A stretch of 64,000 nt of DNA from Bog-159 sp049511415 (lineage in GTDB: Bacteria > Acidobacteriota > Terriglobia > Bryobacterales > Bryobacteraceae): assembly GCA_049511415.1 (NCBI GenBank), contig JBEKYC010000029.1:1-64000 (forward strand), in the 5' to 3' direction. The notes beneath the pieces were generated by a model. The model searched no databases, was not told the origin of the DNA, and worked only from the letters and a program-made list of their open reading frames with translations. A program made the position numbers and the translations under genes. Below, one piece after another: positions 51,977 to 60,817 of this stretch (within the stretch, counting starts at the first letter, position 1; the number at the start of each line of letters is the position of its first letter).

Positions 51977-54043
51977 TCAGTCTTTCGATAGCTCCAATAA
52001 CATCTTCTGCGCCGGCCGGTATCCGGGCGCGGCTTCGAGCGACAACAGTAACTCGTCTTTGGCTTCGTCCATGCGGCTCGCGGAACGATACGCTTTTGCC
52101 AGATTGAAATGCGACGCGGCGGGATCGGTAGGCTTCTCGGCCAGTACCGCGCGGTACTCGCGAATGGCGCCCGCCGTGTTCCCCAGCCCGAACCACAAAT
52201 CGCCCAGCCGGCGATGCAAGTTCTCATCGATGGGCTGGATGTAATTCAGCCGGTCCAACGCCTCGGCGGCTTCCTTTTTGTCGCCGGCCTCTTCCAGGAG
52301 GGTGGCCAATTGCTTCAGTGTATCAGGGCTGCGGCCGCCCACTTTGGCGTAGCGTTCCAGCTCGCCGATCGCGGCTTTCTTATCACCCTTCTCCACGTAA
52401 GCGTCCGCCAGAATCTGGTAGACGTTGCCGTCTTCCACGAAATCGGGATAAATATCCCGGATGGCCGTCGCGTCGCGGATCATGTCGTCGTACTGGTGCG
52501 ATTTATACTCCGTCGCCACCTTCTTCAATCCCTTGCGCCAATCCTCGAAACCATCGACCGTCTTCTTGGTCTCCGCCGTGAGCGCCGCCAGAAATCCTTT
52601 GTCGAACTCCTCCGGCTTCAGGCCCAGCTCCTTTTGAATCACATCCGCCGTGGATGCCCCGTCCCCGAAATCGTGGATCATGGCCAGCAGTTTCGGCCAG
52701 CCCCATTTGGTATTGATGTAATCGCAGATCCGCCCCGCCTGGAAGTAGGAAACCACCACTTGCGCCGGATAAGTGGGCCGCACGAATCCCCGATCCAGCT
52801 CCGCCACCGGCAGCAGTTTCTTATCCCGGATCGCCGTGATCACATGCGGATCCAGCCGGTCGCCCCATTCCGGGGATACCGCGGTCTCCTCGTGGACCGC
52901 CAGGCCTTCAGTGAACCAGCGCGGCACCCGGTGGTGCGTCATGCTCAGCACGTACACGTGGCTCATTTCGTGCCACATCGTGGTGCCCCAGTGAAAGCTC
53001 CCCGGCGGCCGCCCCGACGGGCTGTCCATCGCCACCACGTAGCCAAACGTGACACCCAGCGCCCCCAGGCCCGGCATCCCCATGGTGCGCACCGCGAAGT
53101 CTTCATGATCCGGATAAACTTCCACCTGCACCGGACGGTCTATCTTGAATCCGTACTTCTTATCGTAGGTATTCAAGACACGCAGCATCTCCGCTTCGAA
53201 GTACGGGCGTAACAACTCCGCTTCCTTTTTATGCAGCCGCAAAATCGTACGGTCGGTCTTGTAAGTGATGAAGTTCTTGTAACTATCCATCAGGGTAAGC
53301 GTGTTCGTGGTCGGCTTATCCCGATAGTCGTTGTAGTAACACAGCTCCAACTCGGTGCGCGCTTCCTTCTCCTGCCCCAGCCGCATCAGGTTGATTCCTA
53401 ACTGCGAGTGCGCGCTCCACAAGTCCGGCTGCGCGGCGATCGCCTTACGGAACAGTTGGATACCTTCTTCGTAGCGGCGGTTCAGCACGAAGATCCTTCC
53501 CGCAGTTTCATAACCCGGCCCGTTATGCGGATCCCACTCGCTCGCCGGCTTGTCATTGAGCCAGTCGATGGTAGCCAGAATGGCCATCGCCGGCGCGGAA
53601 TCAGCCGACATCTGCAATGCCTTGTGCGCTTCCTCGGCTGCCCGCCGGGGATCGTTGTCTTCCAGCGCCAGCCGCGCCAGCAGTTCCTGCGCCGCTAACA
53701 GGTGCGGATCCGCTTCGAGCGCCTTGCGCGCGAAGTCCGTAGCCGAAGCCTCGAAATCGTCCGCCGCCACCAGCGCCAGCCCCAACATTGCCCCGGCGTT
53801 CTTCGGATCGATATCTAAAGCCTCATGAAACAACTTTGCCGCGTCGTCCGGATTGAACCGCTCCAGGAACAGCCGCCCCCAACGCACCCGGTACTCCGCA
53901 TTTCGCGGATGTGCCGCCACCAGGGCATCGAACGTCTTGCTCGCATCCTTATACTGATGCTGGGCCCAAAGCGACTCCGCCTGCTCCAGGGTCTGCCCGT
54001 AGAGCGCCGCCGCCGTTCCGCATATCAGCAGCACGAGCCTCAT
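51977..54043 (-). CDS. TPR protein with HExxH peptidase (MA-like) domain
   Basis: A 688-aa exported protein (signal peptide MRLVLLICGTAAALYGQT). The N-terminal half has TPRs (ASKTFDALVAAHPRNAEYRV, AKLFHEALDIDPKNAGAML). The centre holds a gluzincin-type active site: TMWHEMSHVYVLS (HExxH, about residues 356-360) and the downstream WFTEGLAVHEE, in which the Glu would be the third zinc ligand. The C-terminal third has TPRs again (AIREYRAVLAEKPTDPAASH). This matches the DUF1570/peptidase MA-like group. It overlaps the caspase-like gene by 4 bp, is 7 bp from moxR, and so is translated as part of this operon. Confidence 0.88.
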   Translation of the reverse strand: MRLVLLICGTAAALYGQTLEQAESLWAQHQYKDASKTFDALVAAHPRNAEYRVRWGRLFLERFNPDDAAKLFHEALDIDPKNAGAMLGLALVAADDFEASATDFARKALEADPHLLAAQELLARLALEDNDPRRAAEEAHKALQMSADSAPAMAILATIDWLNDKPASEWDPHNGPGYETAGRIFVLNRRYEEGIQLFRKAIAAQPDLWSAHSQLGINLMRLGQEKEARTELELCYYNDYRDKPTTNTLTLMDSYKNFITYKTDRTILRLHKKEAELLRPYFEAEMLRVLNTYDKKYGFKIDRPVQVEVYPDHEDFAVRTMGMPGLGALGVTFGYVVAMDSPSGRPPGSFHWGTTMWHEMSHVYVLSMTHHRVPRWFTEGLAVHEETAVSPEWGDRLDPHVITAIRDKKLLPVAELDRGFVRPTYPAQVVVSYFQAGRICDYINTKWGWPKLLAMIHDFGDGASTADVIQKELGLKPEEFDKGFLAALTAETKKTVDGFEDWRKGLKKVATEYKSHQYDDMIRDATAIRDIYPDFVEDGNVYQILADAYVEKGDKKAAIGELERYAKVGGRSPDTLKQLATLLEEAGDKKEAAEALDRLNYIQPIDENLHRRLGDLWFGLGNTAGAIREYRAVLAEKPTDPAASHFNLAKAYRSASRMDEAKDELLLSLEAAPGYRPAQKMLLELSKD

Positions 54044-54954
54044 TTATCCAACGCCTCCTGCGTCCGCGCCAGTTCCAGTAACAAAGCTTCCAGCTTCTTT
54101 TTGTACTCATCCGGCGCGATGGCGGCTTTATCGTATTTCAACTGATCGATCTGTTGTTCTAACTGCTCCTTTTTGTCGAGTAATTGCAACTTAGCCGGAT
54201 CCTTCGCGGCCGCCGCGGCCGACCCGATACGCAGCAGCGGGAATTGTGCCGCCAGCATGCCTTCGCCATTCTCCGGCGATGGCGCCCGCACCGCCTCACC
54301 CTTTCCCGTATCCTCGAGCACCGCATGCTCCGTCGCCAGCCGTTTCTGCGCTTCATAGAAGTCGACCGTCTTCTTATCCGCGTAGCGAAAAGCTTCCAGC
54401 GCCGAAATCACATCGTTTTTGTCGTTGTCCGTGGCCGTATCGCCCAAAGCCTCCGCCCAGTAGCGCGCAAACACAGTGGCATTCTTTTCGGTCCCCGCCT
54501 TGGTTGCCGCGATCACCACCCGATTCGCCCTGCGCAGAAACTCGATCGATCCGCCGCTGCAGCTCGTCATGTTGACGACAAGCTGGCGCGTGGCCGGAAT
54601 CCGGTCCAGCAGCGCCGCCAGTTCCGCGCCCGTCAAGTCCGGACCCGGCAGGTTGATCTTATAATCCACGCCGTCGAAGCTGCCATGCCCGATCAACATG
54701 AGCACCATTGTGTCGGTAGGCTTGGCCTCTTGCGCGATGCCATTGAGCGCCGCGCGCACCTGCTCCCGCGTGCCATTCACCAGCGTTTCCACCTTCGAAT
54801 CGGGCGCCGCCTTTACGGCCTTCTCGATATCCTTGGCCCACATCCCGAATCGCTGCGTATAATCCGGCTCCCCGCCCAGTCCGGTGACCGTCACATAGTA
54901 AGTGGTCGCGCGCATGCAGAGCGCAGTGAGTAACAGAATCGGCAGCGTCCTCAT
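54040..54954 (-). CDS. Caspase-like (C13/C14-type) cysteine peptidase
   Basis: A 304-aa exported protein (MRTLPILLLTALCMRATTYY). A caspase-hemoglobinase fold is indicated by the histidine motif MLIGHGSFDGV (His90) and the cysteine motif NMTSCSGGSIEF (Cys132), the usual order of the His/Cys dyad in legumain- and caspase-type peptidases. A C-terminal coiled coil (KKEQLEQQIDQLKYDKAAIA) follows. Its ATG overlaps the stop of the upstream vWA gene in an ATGA, and its stop overlaps the next start, so it is translationally coupled on both sides. The peptidase appears intact; its substrate is unknown. Confidence 0.85.
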   Translation of the reverse strand: MRTLPILLLTALCMRATTYYVTVTGLGGEPDYTQRFGMWAKDIEKAVKAAPDSKVETLVNGTREQVRAALNGIAQEAKPTDTMVLMLIGHGSFDGVDYKINLPGPDLTGAELAALLDRIPATRQLVVNMTSCSGGSIEFLRRANRVVIAATKAGTEKNATVFARYWAEALGDTATDNDKNDVISALEAFRYADKKTVDFYEAQKRLATEHAVLEDTGKGEAVRAPSPENGEGMLAAQFPLLRIGSAAAAAKDPAKLQLLDKKEQLEQQIDQLKYDKAAIAPDEYKKKLEALLLELARTQEALDK

Positions 54955-57200
54955 ACCACCCCCCAACGCCGCCGCAGCACCCACTCGGAACCGCGCAACA
55001 ACAGCGCCAGTAGAAACACCACCGGCATGTCCCACAGATCCTTCGTTTCCCGCGTGGTGATCCCCGCCTCCGAATACGAAATCTCGTCCGCCAGCCGTCC
55101 CGCGTTCGACGCGCTGTAATACCGGCCGCCGGTCTCCTCCGCCAGCTTCTGCAACAGCTCGCGATTCTGCGATGTGTGGAAGCTCTCCGCCACGCCGTCC
55201 TCGCGCCGGAACACCGCCACGTCCCGCCCTAGCTCTTCCTTATCGCGGCCCGCCACGATCTCCGCCACGTACGATCCCGCCTTTTCCGCGTTCCACTCGG
55301 CCGTGTACGCGCCTTCCTCCAGCGCCACCGGATTCAGCTCCACGCTGGCCGTCGCGCCGTCCGGACCCACAATGTGCGCTTCCACCACCGCATTGGCCGC
55401 CGGCTTGAAAGCTTTGTCGCGCACTTCCGCCCGCAGCGTCACTTTGGTCTCATCCGCCAGTACCGTCTGCGGCGTCGACGCCACCACCTGCCCCGGACTG
55501 TCGGAGACCAGATACCGCATCAACTGCTGCCAGAACGTCGCATGCGTCACATCCGTGTGATCCTGCCACATGCGCCAGCGCCAACTCCCCGACGTGGCAA
55601 ACAAAGCCGTGTGCCCACGGCCGTAATTCTCCGTCACCAGCAGCGGCATGCGATGCCGTCCCGCCGGCGACACGTCCATCAGCACGATCGCGCCCGGCTT
55701 GGCATCGCCGACATCGTTATAATTCGCAAGCTGCGGCATCTTGGTCCAGCGCTCCGCATTCCGGTCCGGATCTTCCACCAGCCGGCAGATCAGGCTGGCG
55801 CGCCCTTGCGCGGTCAATTGCTGATCCGAAAAATCGCGATGGAACGTCCCCTTGCTCGCCGGCAACTCCACCGGCAGCAGCTCGGCCAGCGACGAATGCG
55901 CGTACCCGCCTTCCGCCAGCGCAAACCGTCCCCCCAGGAACAGAATGCCGCCACCCCGCCGGTTGGCGAATTCGCGTATCAGATCCTGCTGCGCCTGCGT
56001 GAAGTAATTGGCTTCCACGCTCCCGATAATCAGCCCGTCGTAGGCGAACAGATCCTCCGCCTTCGCCGGAAACCCCTCATCCGAAGAATGCGCATCGCTG
56101 AAACCCTGGTAATAAATTTTGTTCTGTGTCGTGCGCAGCATGCTCGCCAGTTGCAGGCTGCGGTCGTCGTCCGCCGCGCGCCGGATGAATTTGAACTCCC
56201 AGCGCGGCTCGCCTTCCATATAAAGGATGCGCGGCTTGCGCGCCTCCACCTGCACCAGCCGCCGCAGCGCGTTGTTCTCGCGATTTTCTTCGCCCGCCAG
56301 CGGTTCGATCGCAATCTCCAGCGTCTTCGGTCCGGCCGACCCCGCGTTGAACAGGAGCGTTTCGCTTTGCGGCGCGCCGTCCGCTTTCAACTGCACCTGC
56401 CGCGATGCCAATACCTTGCCCGAATCCCGCACCGAAATCAGCGCCTTCTCGCCCGCCAGGCCATACTGCCGGAACGTCACCAGCGCGCTCAATCGCGAAT
56501 CCGGCAGCGCCCGCGCCGGCAGCACCGCGTCCGTAATTTCGATATCTTTTTCAGGCCTCTCCCGCCCGAACCCGATCGTGTGCACCGGAATGTGCCGCCG
56601 CCGGATCTGCGAAATCGTATCCAGATCGATGCCGCCCGAATTATCCGCGCCGTCGGAGAGCACCACCACCGCGCCCAACGGCAGTGTCGAGGATTCCGCC
56701 AGCACCTGCTGCAGACTGTCGCCGATGCGCGAAGCCGGCTCGCCTGCGGTCAACTGGCCGGTCTTCTGTATCCGTTCGGATTCCTTCCCGAACCGGTATA
56801 GCCGCACCTGGAACTTCTGCCCTAGCGCCGCCAGCAGCTTGTTATCGAGCAGTCCCTTGGCCTGCGCACCGCGCGTCTCGGAACCCTCCCGGATCGCCAT
56901 GCTGCGCGAATCGTCCACCATCACCGCCACCACGTTCTGTTGCGGCCGCAACGTGGCGATGCTGATCGCCGGATGCCACAGCAGGAACAGCAGCAGCGCG
57001 ATCATGGCTGTTTCCAGCGTCCAGATCACCAGCGCACGCGCTCCCGTGAGCAACCCCCCATGCCGCCGCACGTGCCACAAAAGCAACGCCCCCGCCGCGA
57101 TCACTCCCAGCGCCAGCATCCACAGCGGCCACGGCGCCAGCAGCACGAACTGCCCCTTCTGGAATACCGCGCCCGGATACTTGAACAGAAACTCGAACAT
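54951..57200 (-). CDS. Membrane protein with vWA domain and glutamine-amidotransferase-like domain
   Basis: A 749-aa protein with two N-terminal membrane helices (WPLWMLALGVIAAGALLLWH; IWTLETAMIALLLFLLWHPA). The vWA domain has DDSRSM at its metal site. A class-I glutamine amidotransferase-like domain follows (KPRILYMEGEPRWEFKFIRR, FANRRGGGILFLGGRF, LVTENYGRGHTALFATSG). After further beta-domains a C-terminal membrane helix (LWDMPVVFLLALLLRGSEWV) ends the protein. It is the second gene of the cluster, 16 bp after DUF4159. Domain-wise it resembles CvaT/BatA relatives in other Bat/MoxR loci. Confidence 0.85.
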   Translation of the reverse strand: MFEFLFKYPGAVFQKGQFVLLAPWPLWMLALGVIAAGALLLWHVRRHGGLLTGARALVIWTLETAMIALLLFLLWHPAISIATLRPQQNVVAVMVDDSRSMAIREGSETRGAQAKGLLDNKLLAALGQKFQVRLYRFGKESERIQKTGQLTAGEPASRIGDSLQQVLAESSTLPLGAVVVLSDGADNSGGIDLDTISQIRRRHIPVHTIGFGRERPEKDIEITDAVLPARALPDSRLSALVTFRQYGLAGEKALISVRDSGKVLASRQVQLKADGAPQSETLLFNAGSAGPKTLEIAIEPLAGEENRENNALRRLVQVEARKPRILYMEGEPRWEFKFIRRAADDDRSLQLASMLRTTQNKIYYQGFSDAHSSDEGFPAKAEDLFAYDGLIIGSVEANYFTQAQQDLIREFANRRGGGILFLGGRFALAEGGYAHSSLAELLPVELPASKGTFHRDFSDQQLTAQGRASLICRLVEDPDRNAERWTKMPQLANYNDVGDAKPGAIVLMDVSPAGRHRMPLLVTENYGRGHTALFATSGSWRWRMWQDHTDVTHATFWQQLMRYLVSDSPGQVVASTPQTVLADETKVTLRAEVRDKAFKPAANAVVEAHIVGPDGATASVELNPVALEEGAYTAEWNAEKAGSYVAEIVAGRDKEELGRDVAVFRREDGVAESFHTSQNRELLQKLAEETGGRYYSASNAGRLADEISYSEAGITTRETKDLWDMPVVFLLALLLRGSEWVLRRRWGVV

Positions 57201-57216
57201 TGAGGGTGCCCCGCGA

Positions 57217-58017
57217 TCAGTGCGTCATCGCGTAAATGATGTAGTTGATTCCCATACGGTACGCCTGCGACGTGTAACGCTCCGGGTAGCGCGGATGGTC
57301 GGCCCACTCCCAGGCGTCGCCATTATCCTGGTTGAAGCAGATGGCCACCATCACCCGCCCGTCGTCATCGTAAATCGCGCGCCAGTGCGGCGTCTTGCCG
57401 TCCTTCTCCCAGATCCTTCCCGTGTACCAATACTGAATGCCGGGCACCTGCACACGCTCGCTCAAATCATAAAGGACGTGGAAGATGGCGTCCCGGTTAT
57501 CGATTTCCACAATCGGCCGGTCGGGGAATACGCGCCGGATGCTTTCCAGGAAGACATTCCACTCGCCGCTGCCATGGAAATCGTCGCACATGAAAAATCC
57601 GCCGCGCAGCAGGTATTCGCGCATTTTGGCGCATTCCGCGTCTGTCAGGCTGGAGTGGCCCATTTCGACCGCATAGAGCCAAGGCCAATTGAAAACTTCG
57701 TCGCCGTCCAGATCCACTACCTGTTCAGACGAACGTGTATGGATGCGGGTGAGGCGCCTGACGCCCTGCACGAATTGCCGGTCCGCCTTGGGATAATCCG
57801 TGGGCCAACTGCCAATGTCGCCGAACACGCTGGCATTCTTGCCCGAAGGATATTGCAGCCTCGTGAAGGCCCACTCGGTCTTCTCGTAGGCATCCGGCGG
57901 CACCGGATACGGATCGTCTTCTATTCCGGGAAACTGCCGGAAAGTAGCCTGCAGAGCGAGCATCGCCGTTACGGAAACCGTCACAAGACTACCGCTGATG
58001 ACCAATCGGCGGCGCAT
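57217..58017 (-). CDS. DUF4159 protein, first gene of the MoxR/vWA cluster
   Basis: A 266-aa protein with an N-terminal export or anchor helix (LVISGSLVTVSVTAMLALQA). DUF4159 features are WAFTRLQYPSGKNASVF, WLYAVEMGHSSLTDAECAKM, REYLLRGGFFMCDDFHGSGE and the C-terminal WADHPRYPERYTSQAYRMGI then NYIIYAMTH. The family has a class-I amidotransferase-like fold and is a regular neighbour of MoxR, DUF58 and BatA genes. The ATG at 58017 starts the cluster and its promoter probably lies in the 90 bp before the divergent DUF433 remnant. Confidence 0.9.
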   Translation of the reverse strand: MRRRLVISGSLVTVSVTAMLALQATFRQFPGIEDDPYPVPPDAYEKTEWAFTRLQYPSGKNASVFGDIGSWPTDYPKADRQFVQGVRRLTRIHTRSSEQVVDLDGDEVFNWPWLYAVEMGHSSLTDAECAKMREYLLRGGFFMCDDFHGSGEWNVFLESIRRVFPDRPIVEIDNRDAIFHVLYDLSERVQVPGIQYWYTGRIWEKDGKTPHWRAIYDDDGRVMVAICFNQDNGDAWEWADHPRYPERYTSQAYRMGINYIIYAMTH

Positions 58018-58109
58018 TTGGACGAGGCCCTCGTATGAGTTTCAGGATAACATGCGGTGGCAGGGATCCAGCACCCGCAGGGCGTATGCGTTATTCTGAG
58101 AGTGGAAAC

Positions 58110-58438
58110 ATGCCCGCGCGTGAAACGATCGAGACCATTCCCATGGTGACCGGGGACGATGGCGTGATTCGCGTAAGCGGGACGCGCGTAACTCTCGATT
58201 CGATCCTACTGGCCTTCAACGACGGTGCCACCCCGGAAGAAATCGCGGAACAGTACCCGTTCCTTTGGCAGACATTTATCACCTGATCGGCTATGCCCTG
58301 CGCCATGCGGCGTACATGGAAGAATACCTTCGAAGGCGTCAGCGCGACTCGCAGGAAGTTCGGCATCGGAACGAGACACGCTGGAGTCCCCACGGCGTTC
58401 GCCAGCGTTTGCTGGCGCGCCGCTCGAACGGCGCATGA
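58110..58438 (+). pseudogene. DUF433 antitoxin, frameshifted
   Basis: From ATG 58110 the frame reads ETIPMVTGDDGVIRVSGTRV, then TLDSILLAFNDGATPEEIAE, the DUF433 antitoxin pattern, then changes after YPFL at about 58263-58266 and stops early. Shifting one base restores the typical tail LADIYHLIGYALRHAAYMEE then YLRRRQ, ending at a stop at 58438. DUF433 proteins are antitoxins for DUF5615 (PIN-like) toxins, and a decayed DUF5615 gene follows. The pair is therefore most likely a dead toxin-antitoxin module. Confidence 0.85.
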
Positions 58439-58456
58439 AGCAACGATGGGCCTATT

Positions 58457-58710
58457 GTGCGCTGGCTCGCCGGCGAAAATCTGAACAAGGATATCGTGCG
58501 TGGTCTACTGCGCAGGAAGCCGGTCTCTCCGGCATGGACGATGCGTCACTATTGGCTTGGGCAGCGGCCCGAGCATCGCGTCCTGCTCACTCATGACGTC
58601 AGCACCATGACGGCATACGCCTATCGCCAGGTAGCGCGTGGGGATACTTGCCTGGCGTCTTTGAAGTGAGCCGATCCGTTCCCGTGTCGCTCGTTATCGA
58701 GTTCCTCTGA
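58457..58710 (+). pseudogene. DUF5615 PIN-like toxin, decayed
   Basis: The GTG at 58457 opens RWLAGENLNKDIVRGLLRRK, where the usual first acidic residue of LADEN is already replaced by Gly. The middle QEAGLSGMDDASLLAWAAAR is in another frame, HRVLLTHDVSTMTAYAYRQV returns to the first frame, and the final PGVFEVSR needs a third shift. Several frameshifts, a short deletion between the first two pieces and a lost active-site Asp show that the toxin is non-functional. It follows its DUF433 partner after 18 bp. Confidence 0.85.
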
Positions 58711-58721
58711 GTTCGGCCCCC

Positions 58722-59333
58722 TTAATGGCACCCCAGGCAGTGGAACCGCCGCCCGTGGCACACCGCACAGGTAGTCTTGTCCAGCCCCAGCTTCCCGCTG
58801 GTGTGCGTATCCAGAAAGTCCGGCGTATGGCTGGCCGGCTTTAAGTTCGCGCCCTTGGCATGACAAAACTCGCAACTGTACGGCGGATCGATCTGGTTGT
58901 GGCACACCAGGCAATCCGGCATTTGCGGCAAATCGCCGCGCCCCGGCTGATCGGAAGTCTCCAAGCCCCGATGGCATGCCTCGCATACATTCTGCGTATT
59001 CAATTGCGCCCGCAAATTCGCCGCTGGCATCGTCAGATAAGTCTTCTGATCGATCGCTGCCGCAATCGCCGGCGCGATGTTACCCATCTTCAGATGCAAT
59101 TGGTGATTGAACTTCGCCAGGCGCGTGACCGGCGGCGTCCCGGCTTCCGCCGTCTTGTGGCACTTCAGGCAGACATCCGGCTTCGGCAGCAGGTTATCGT
59201 CCGCGCGTGTGCTGCTCAGCGCCGCCCGGTGACATACGCCGCACTCGAGTTTCGCCGCCAAGTGGACGCGATGCGAAAACGGCTCGGCGTGCGCCCCCGC
59301 CGCCATCGCCAGCGTCAATACAAGGATTCGCAA
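58722..59333 (-). CDS. Seven-haem c-type cytochrome
   Basis: A 203-aa periplasmic multihaem cytochrome (signal peptide MRILVLTLAMAAGAHA). Seven CxxCH motifs occur in order: CGVCH, CLKCH, CEACH, CLVCH, CEFCH, CAVCH and CLGCH, the last being at the C-terminus. Additional histidines (FSHRVHLAA, FNHQLHLKMG, SHTPDF) can serve as distal ligands. The layout resembles cytochrome c7/NapC-type electron-transfer proteins. Its ATG directly abuts the stop of the upstream dehydrogenase-like gene at 59334, so the two are cotranscribed and the cytochrome may accept electrons from that enzyme. Confidence 0.93.
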   Translation of the reverse strand: MRILVLTLAMAAGAHAEPFSHRVHLAAKLECGVCHRAALSSTRADDNLLPKPDVCLKCHKTAEAGTPPVTRLAKFNHQLHLKMGNIAPAIAAAIDQKTYLTMPAANLRAQLNTQNVCEACHRGLETSDQPGRGDLPQMPDCLVCHNQIDPPYSCEFCHAKGANLKPASHTPDFLDTHTSGKLGLDKTTCAVCHGRRFHCLGCH

Positions 59334-60518
59334 TCAGTGTTTGTAGGTAATCCGCCACAGCTTCTTGCCGCCGTCGTCGGAAACCAGCAGGCTGCCATCC
59401 GGCAAAACCAGCAGACCGACCGGCCGGCCCCACACATCCCGGCTGTCCGGCGCCACCATCCAGCCCGTCAAAAAATCCTCTTCGGGACCGGAGGGTTTGC
59501 CGCCGCGAAACGGAATAAACGCGATCTTGTAGCCTACCCGCTGCGCGCGGTTCCACGACCCGTGCATCGCCAGAAACGCGCCCTCGCGATATTTTGCGGG
59601 AAACTGCTTCGCCGTGTAGAATTCGAAATCCAGCACCGCCTGGTGCGCCGGAGTCAGTGGCACATCCGGCACAATCGTCTTCCGCACTAAATCCGGCGCT
59701 TTCCCCTTATTGCGCGGATCTTCATTCGGCCCGATATAAGCGTAGGGCCAGCCATAAAATCCGCCCTGCTGGATGTGCGTGAAATAGTCCGGCACCAGAT
59801 CGTCGCCCAGTGCATCCCGCTCCTGCACCGCGGCCCAAAGCATGTCCGTGCCCGGATACCAGTGCAGCCCGATCGGATTTCGCGTCCCCGCCGCATAGGT
59901 CTCGTGCCCGCTGCCGTCCGGATTGTACCGGTTGATGGCCGCGCGCACCGGATCCTCGCCGGGCGAAACGTTGGAACCCGATCCCACCCCGACATACAGC
60001 TTTTGCCCCGCGCCATCGAACAGCAGGCTGCGCGTCCAATGGCCTTGCCCGAAGCCCTTCAGCGAAATCACTTCCTCGCCCGGCCCCGCCGTCATCGCCT
60101 TCGCATCATATTTATACCGCTTGATCGACTGCGGCTCGCCCACGTACAGATACTCATGCCACAACGCCAGTCCGTACGGACGATCCAGACCGGTAATCAG
60201 CTTTTTGCGGTCACCCGCCTTGTACCCGTTCCCTTGGCTCAGCGGCATGACGTATACGACTCCGGCCGTGCCTTCGGCCGCATCGCTCAGCAGCAGTTCG
60301 CCGCCCGGTCCCTGCAACATGTACCGCGGCCGCTCGAAACCCTCCGCGTAGACGTCCACCGAAAAACCTGCCGGCACGTGCAACTGCGCGCCCGCCGGTT
60401 GCGCAATCACGTGCGGACCATTGTTGACGGATGGGGTGGCGTAAGGCGGCGGCAGTTTCACATCCGCTGCATAAAGCGTCGCGGCCGCGCACAGAACAAG
60501 AAAAGACCTCGTGTGCAT
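59334..60518 (-). CDS. Sorbosone/glucose dehydrogenase-like beta-propeller protein
   Basis: A 394-aa exported protein (signal peptide MHTRSFLVLCAAATLYAADV) of the GSDH family, six-bladed propellers that often use PQQ to oxidise sugars. Typical text: HVPAGFSVDVYAEGFERPRY, LITGLDRPYGLALWHEYLYV, GAGTRNPIGLHWYPGTDMLW-like (seen as YAAGTRNPIGLHWYPGTDML), ERDALGDDLVPDYFTHIQQG, GFYGWPYAYIGPNEDP, MHGSWNRAQRVGYKI and a final LLVSDDGGKKLWRITY. An in-frame ATG 6 bp upstream is also possible. The cytochrome c downstream is a plausible electron acceptor. Confidence 0.9.
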   Translation of the reverse strand: MHTRSFLVLCAAATLYAADVKLPPPYATPSVNNGPHVIAQPAGAQLHVPAGFSVDVYAEGFERPRYMLQGPGGELLLSDAAEGTAGVVYVMPLSQGNGYKAGDRKKLITGLDRPYGLALWHEYLYVGEPQSIKRYKYDAKAMTAGPGEEVISLKGFGQGHWTRSLLFDGAGQKLYVGVGSGSNVSPGEDPVRAAINRYNPDGSGHETYAAGTRNPIGLHWYPGTDMLWAAVQERDALGDDLVPDYFTHIQQGGFYGWPYAYIGPNEDPRNKGKAPDLVRKTIVPDVPLTPAHQAVLDFEFYTAKQFPAKYREGAFLAMHGSWNRAQRVGYKIAFIPFRGGKPSGPEEDFLTGWMVAPDSRDVWGRPVGLLVLPDGSLLVSDDGGKKLWRITYKH

Positions 60519-60572
60519 GACCATAATCTTAACAACTGTATGTGGGTAGGCTTTAGCCCTCCCCAGCGGCCC

Positions 60573-60812
60573 CTATTGCGTGAGAACCCTGCGCGGCGGC
60601 GACGGCGCCCGCGCGGGCACGTCCAGACCGTGCTCGTCCCCGTAGTGCTTGGCGTGCTTGGGACAGCAATACTGCCACCAGTCCGCGCCTTCCATCACCA
60701 GGAAGGCGGCGCGCGTCGTGCATCCCTTCGCTTGGCATGCCCCGGTTCCCCACTCGCGCTTGGCCTGGAGTTCCTCCACTGTCATCGGCCGTATACTTCG
60801 CTCGATAGTCAT
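60573..60812 (-). CDS. Small Cys/His protein, possible zinc-binding
   Basis: A 79-aa protein. From the ATG at 60812 it reads MTIERSIRPMTVEELQAKRE, WGTGACQAKGCTTRAAFLVM, EGADWWQYCCPKHAKHYGDE. The C-x4-C ... CC-x2-H-x2-H arrangement could bind one zinc ion. No named family is recognised. It is 5 bp after the PilZ gene on the same strand, so it is probably the last gene of the AAA-PilZ unit. Confidence 0.65.
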   Translation of the reverse strand: MTIERSIRPMTVEELQAKREWGTGACQAKGCTTRAAFLVMEGADWWQYCCPKHAKHYGDEHGLDVPARAPSPPRRVLTQ

Positions 60813-60817
60813 AGATT

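Noticed and set aside
55374..58038. Two long plus-strand frames (475 aa and 603 aa) opposite the vWA and DUF4159 genes
   Set aside because: Arg/Ser-rich antisense translations without any domain; the minus-strand products have vWA and DUF4159 signatures.
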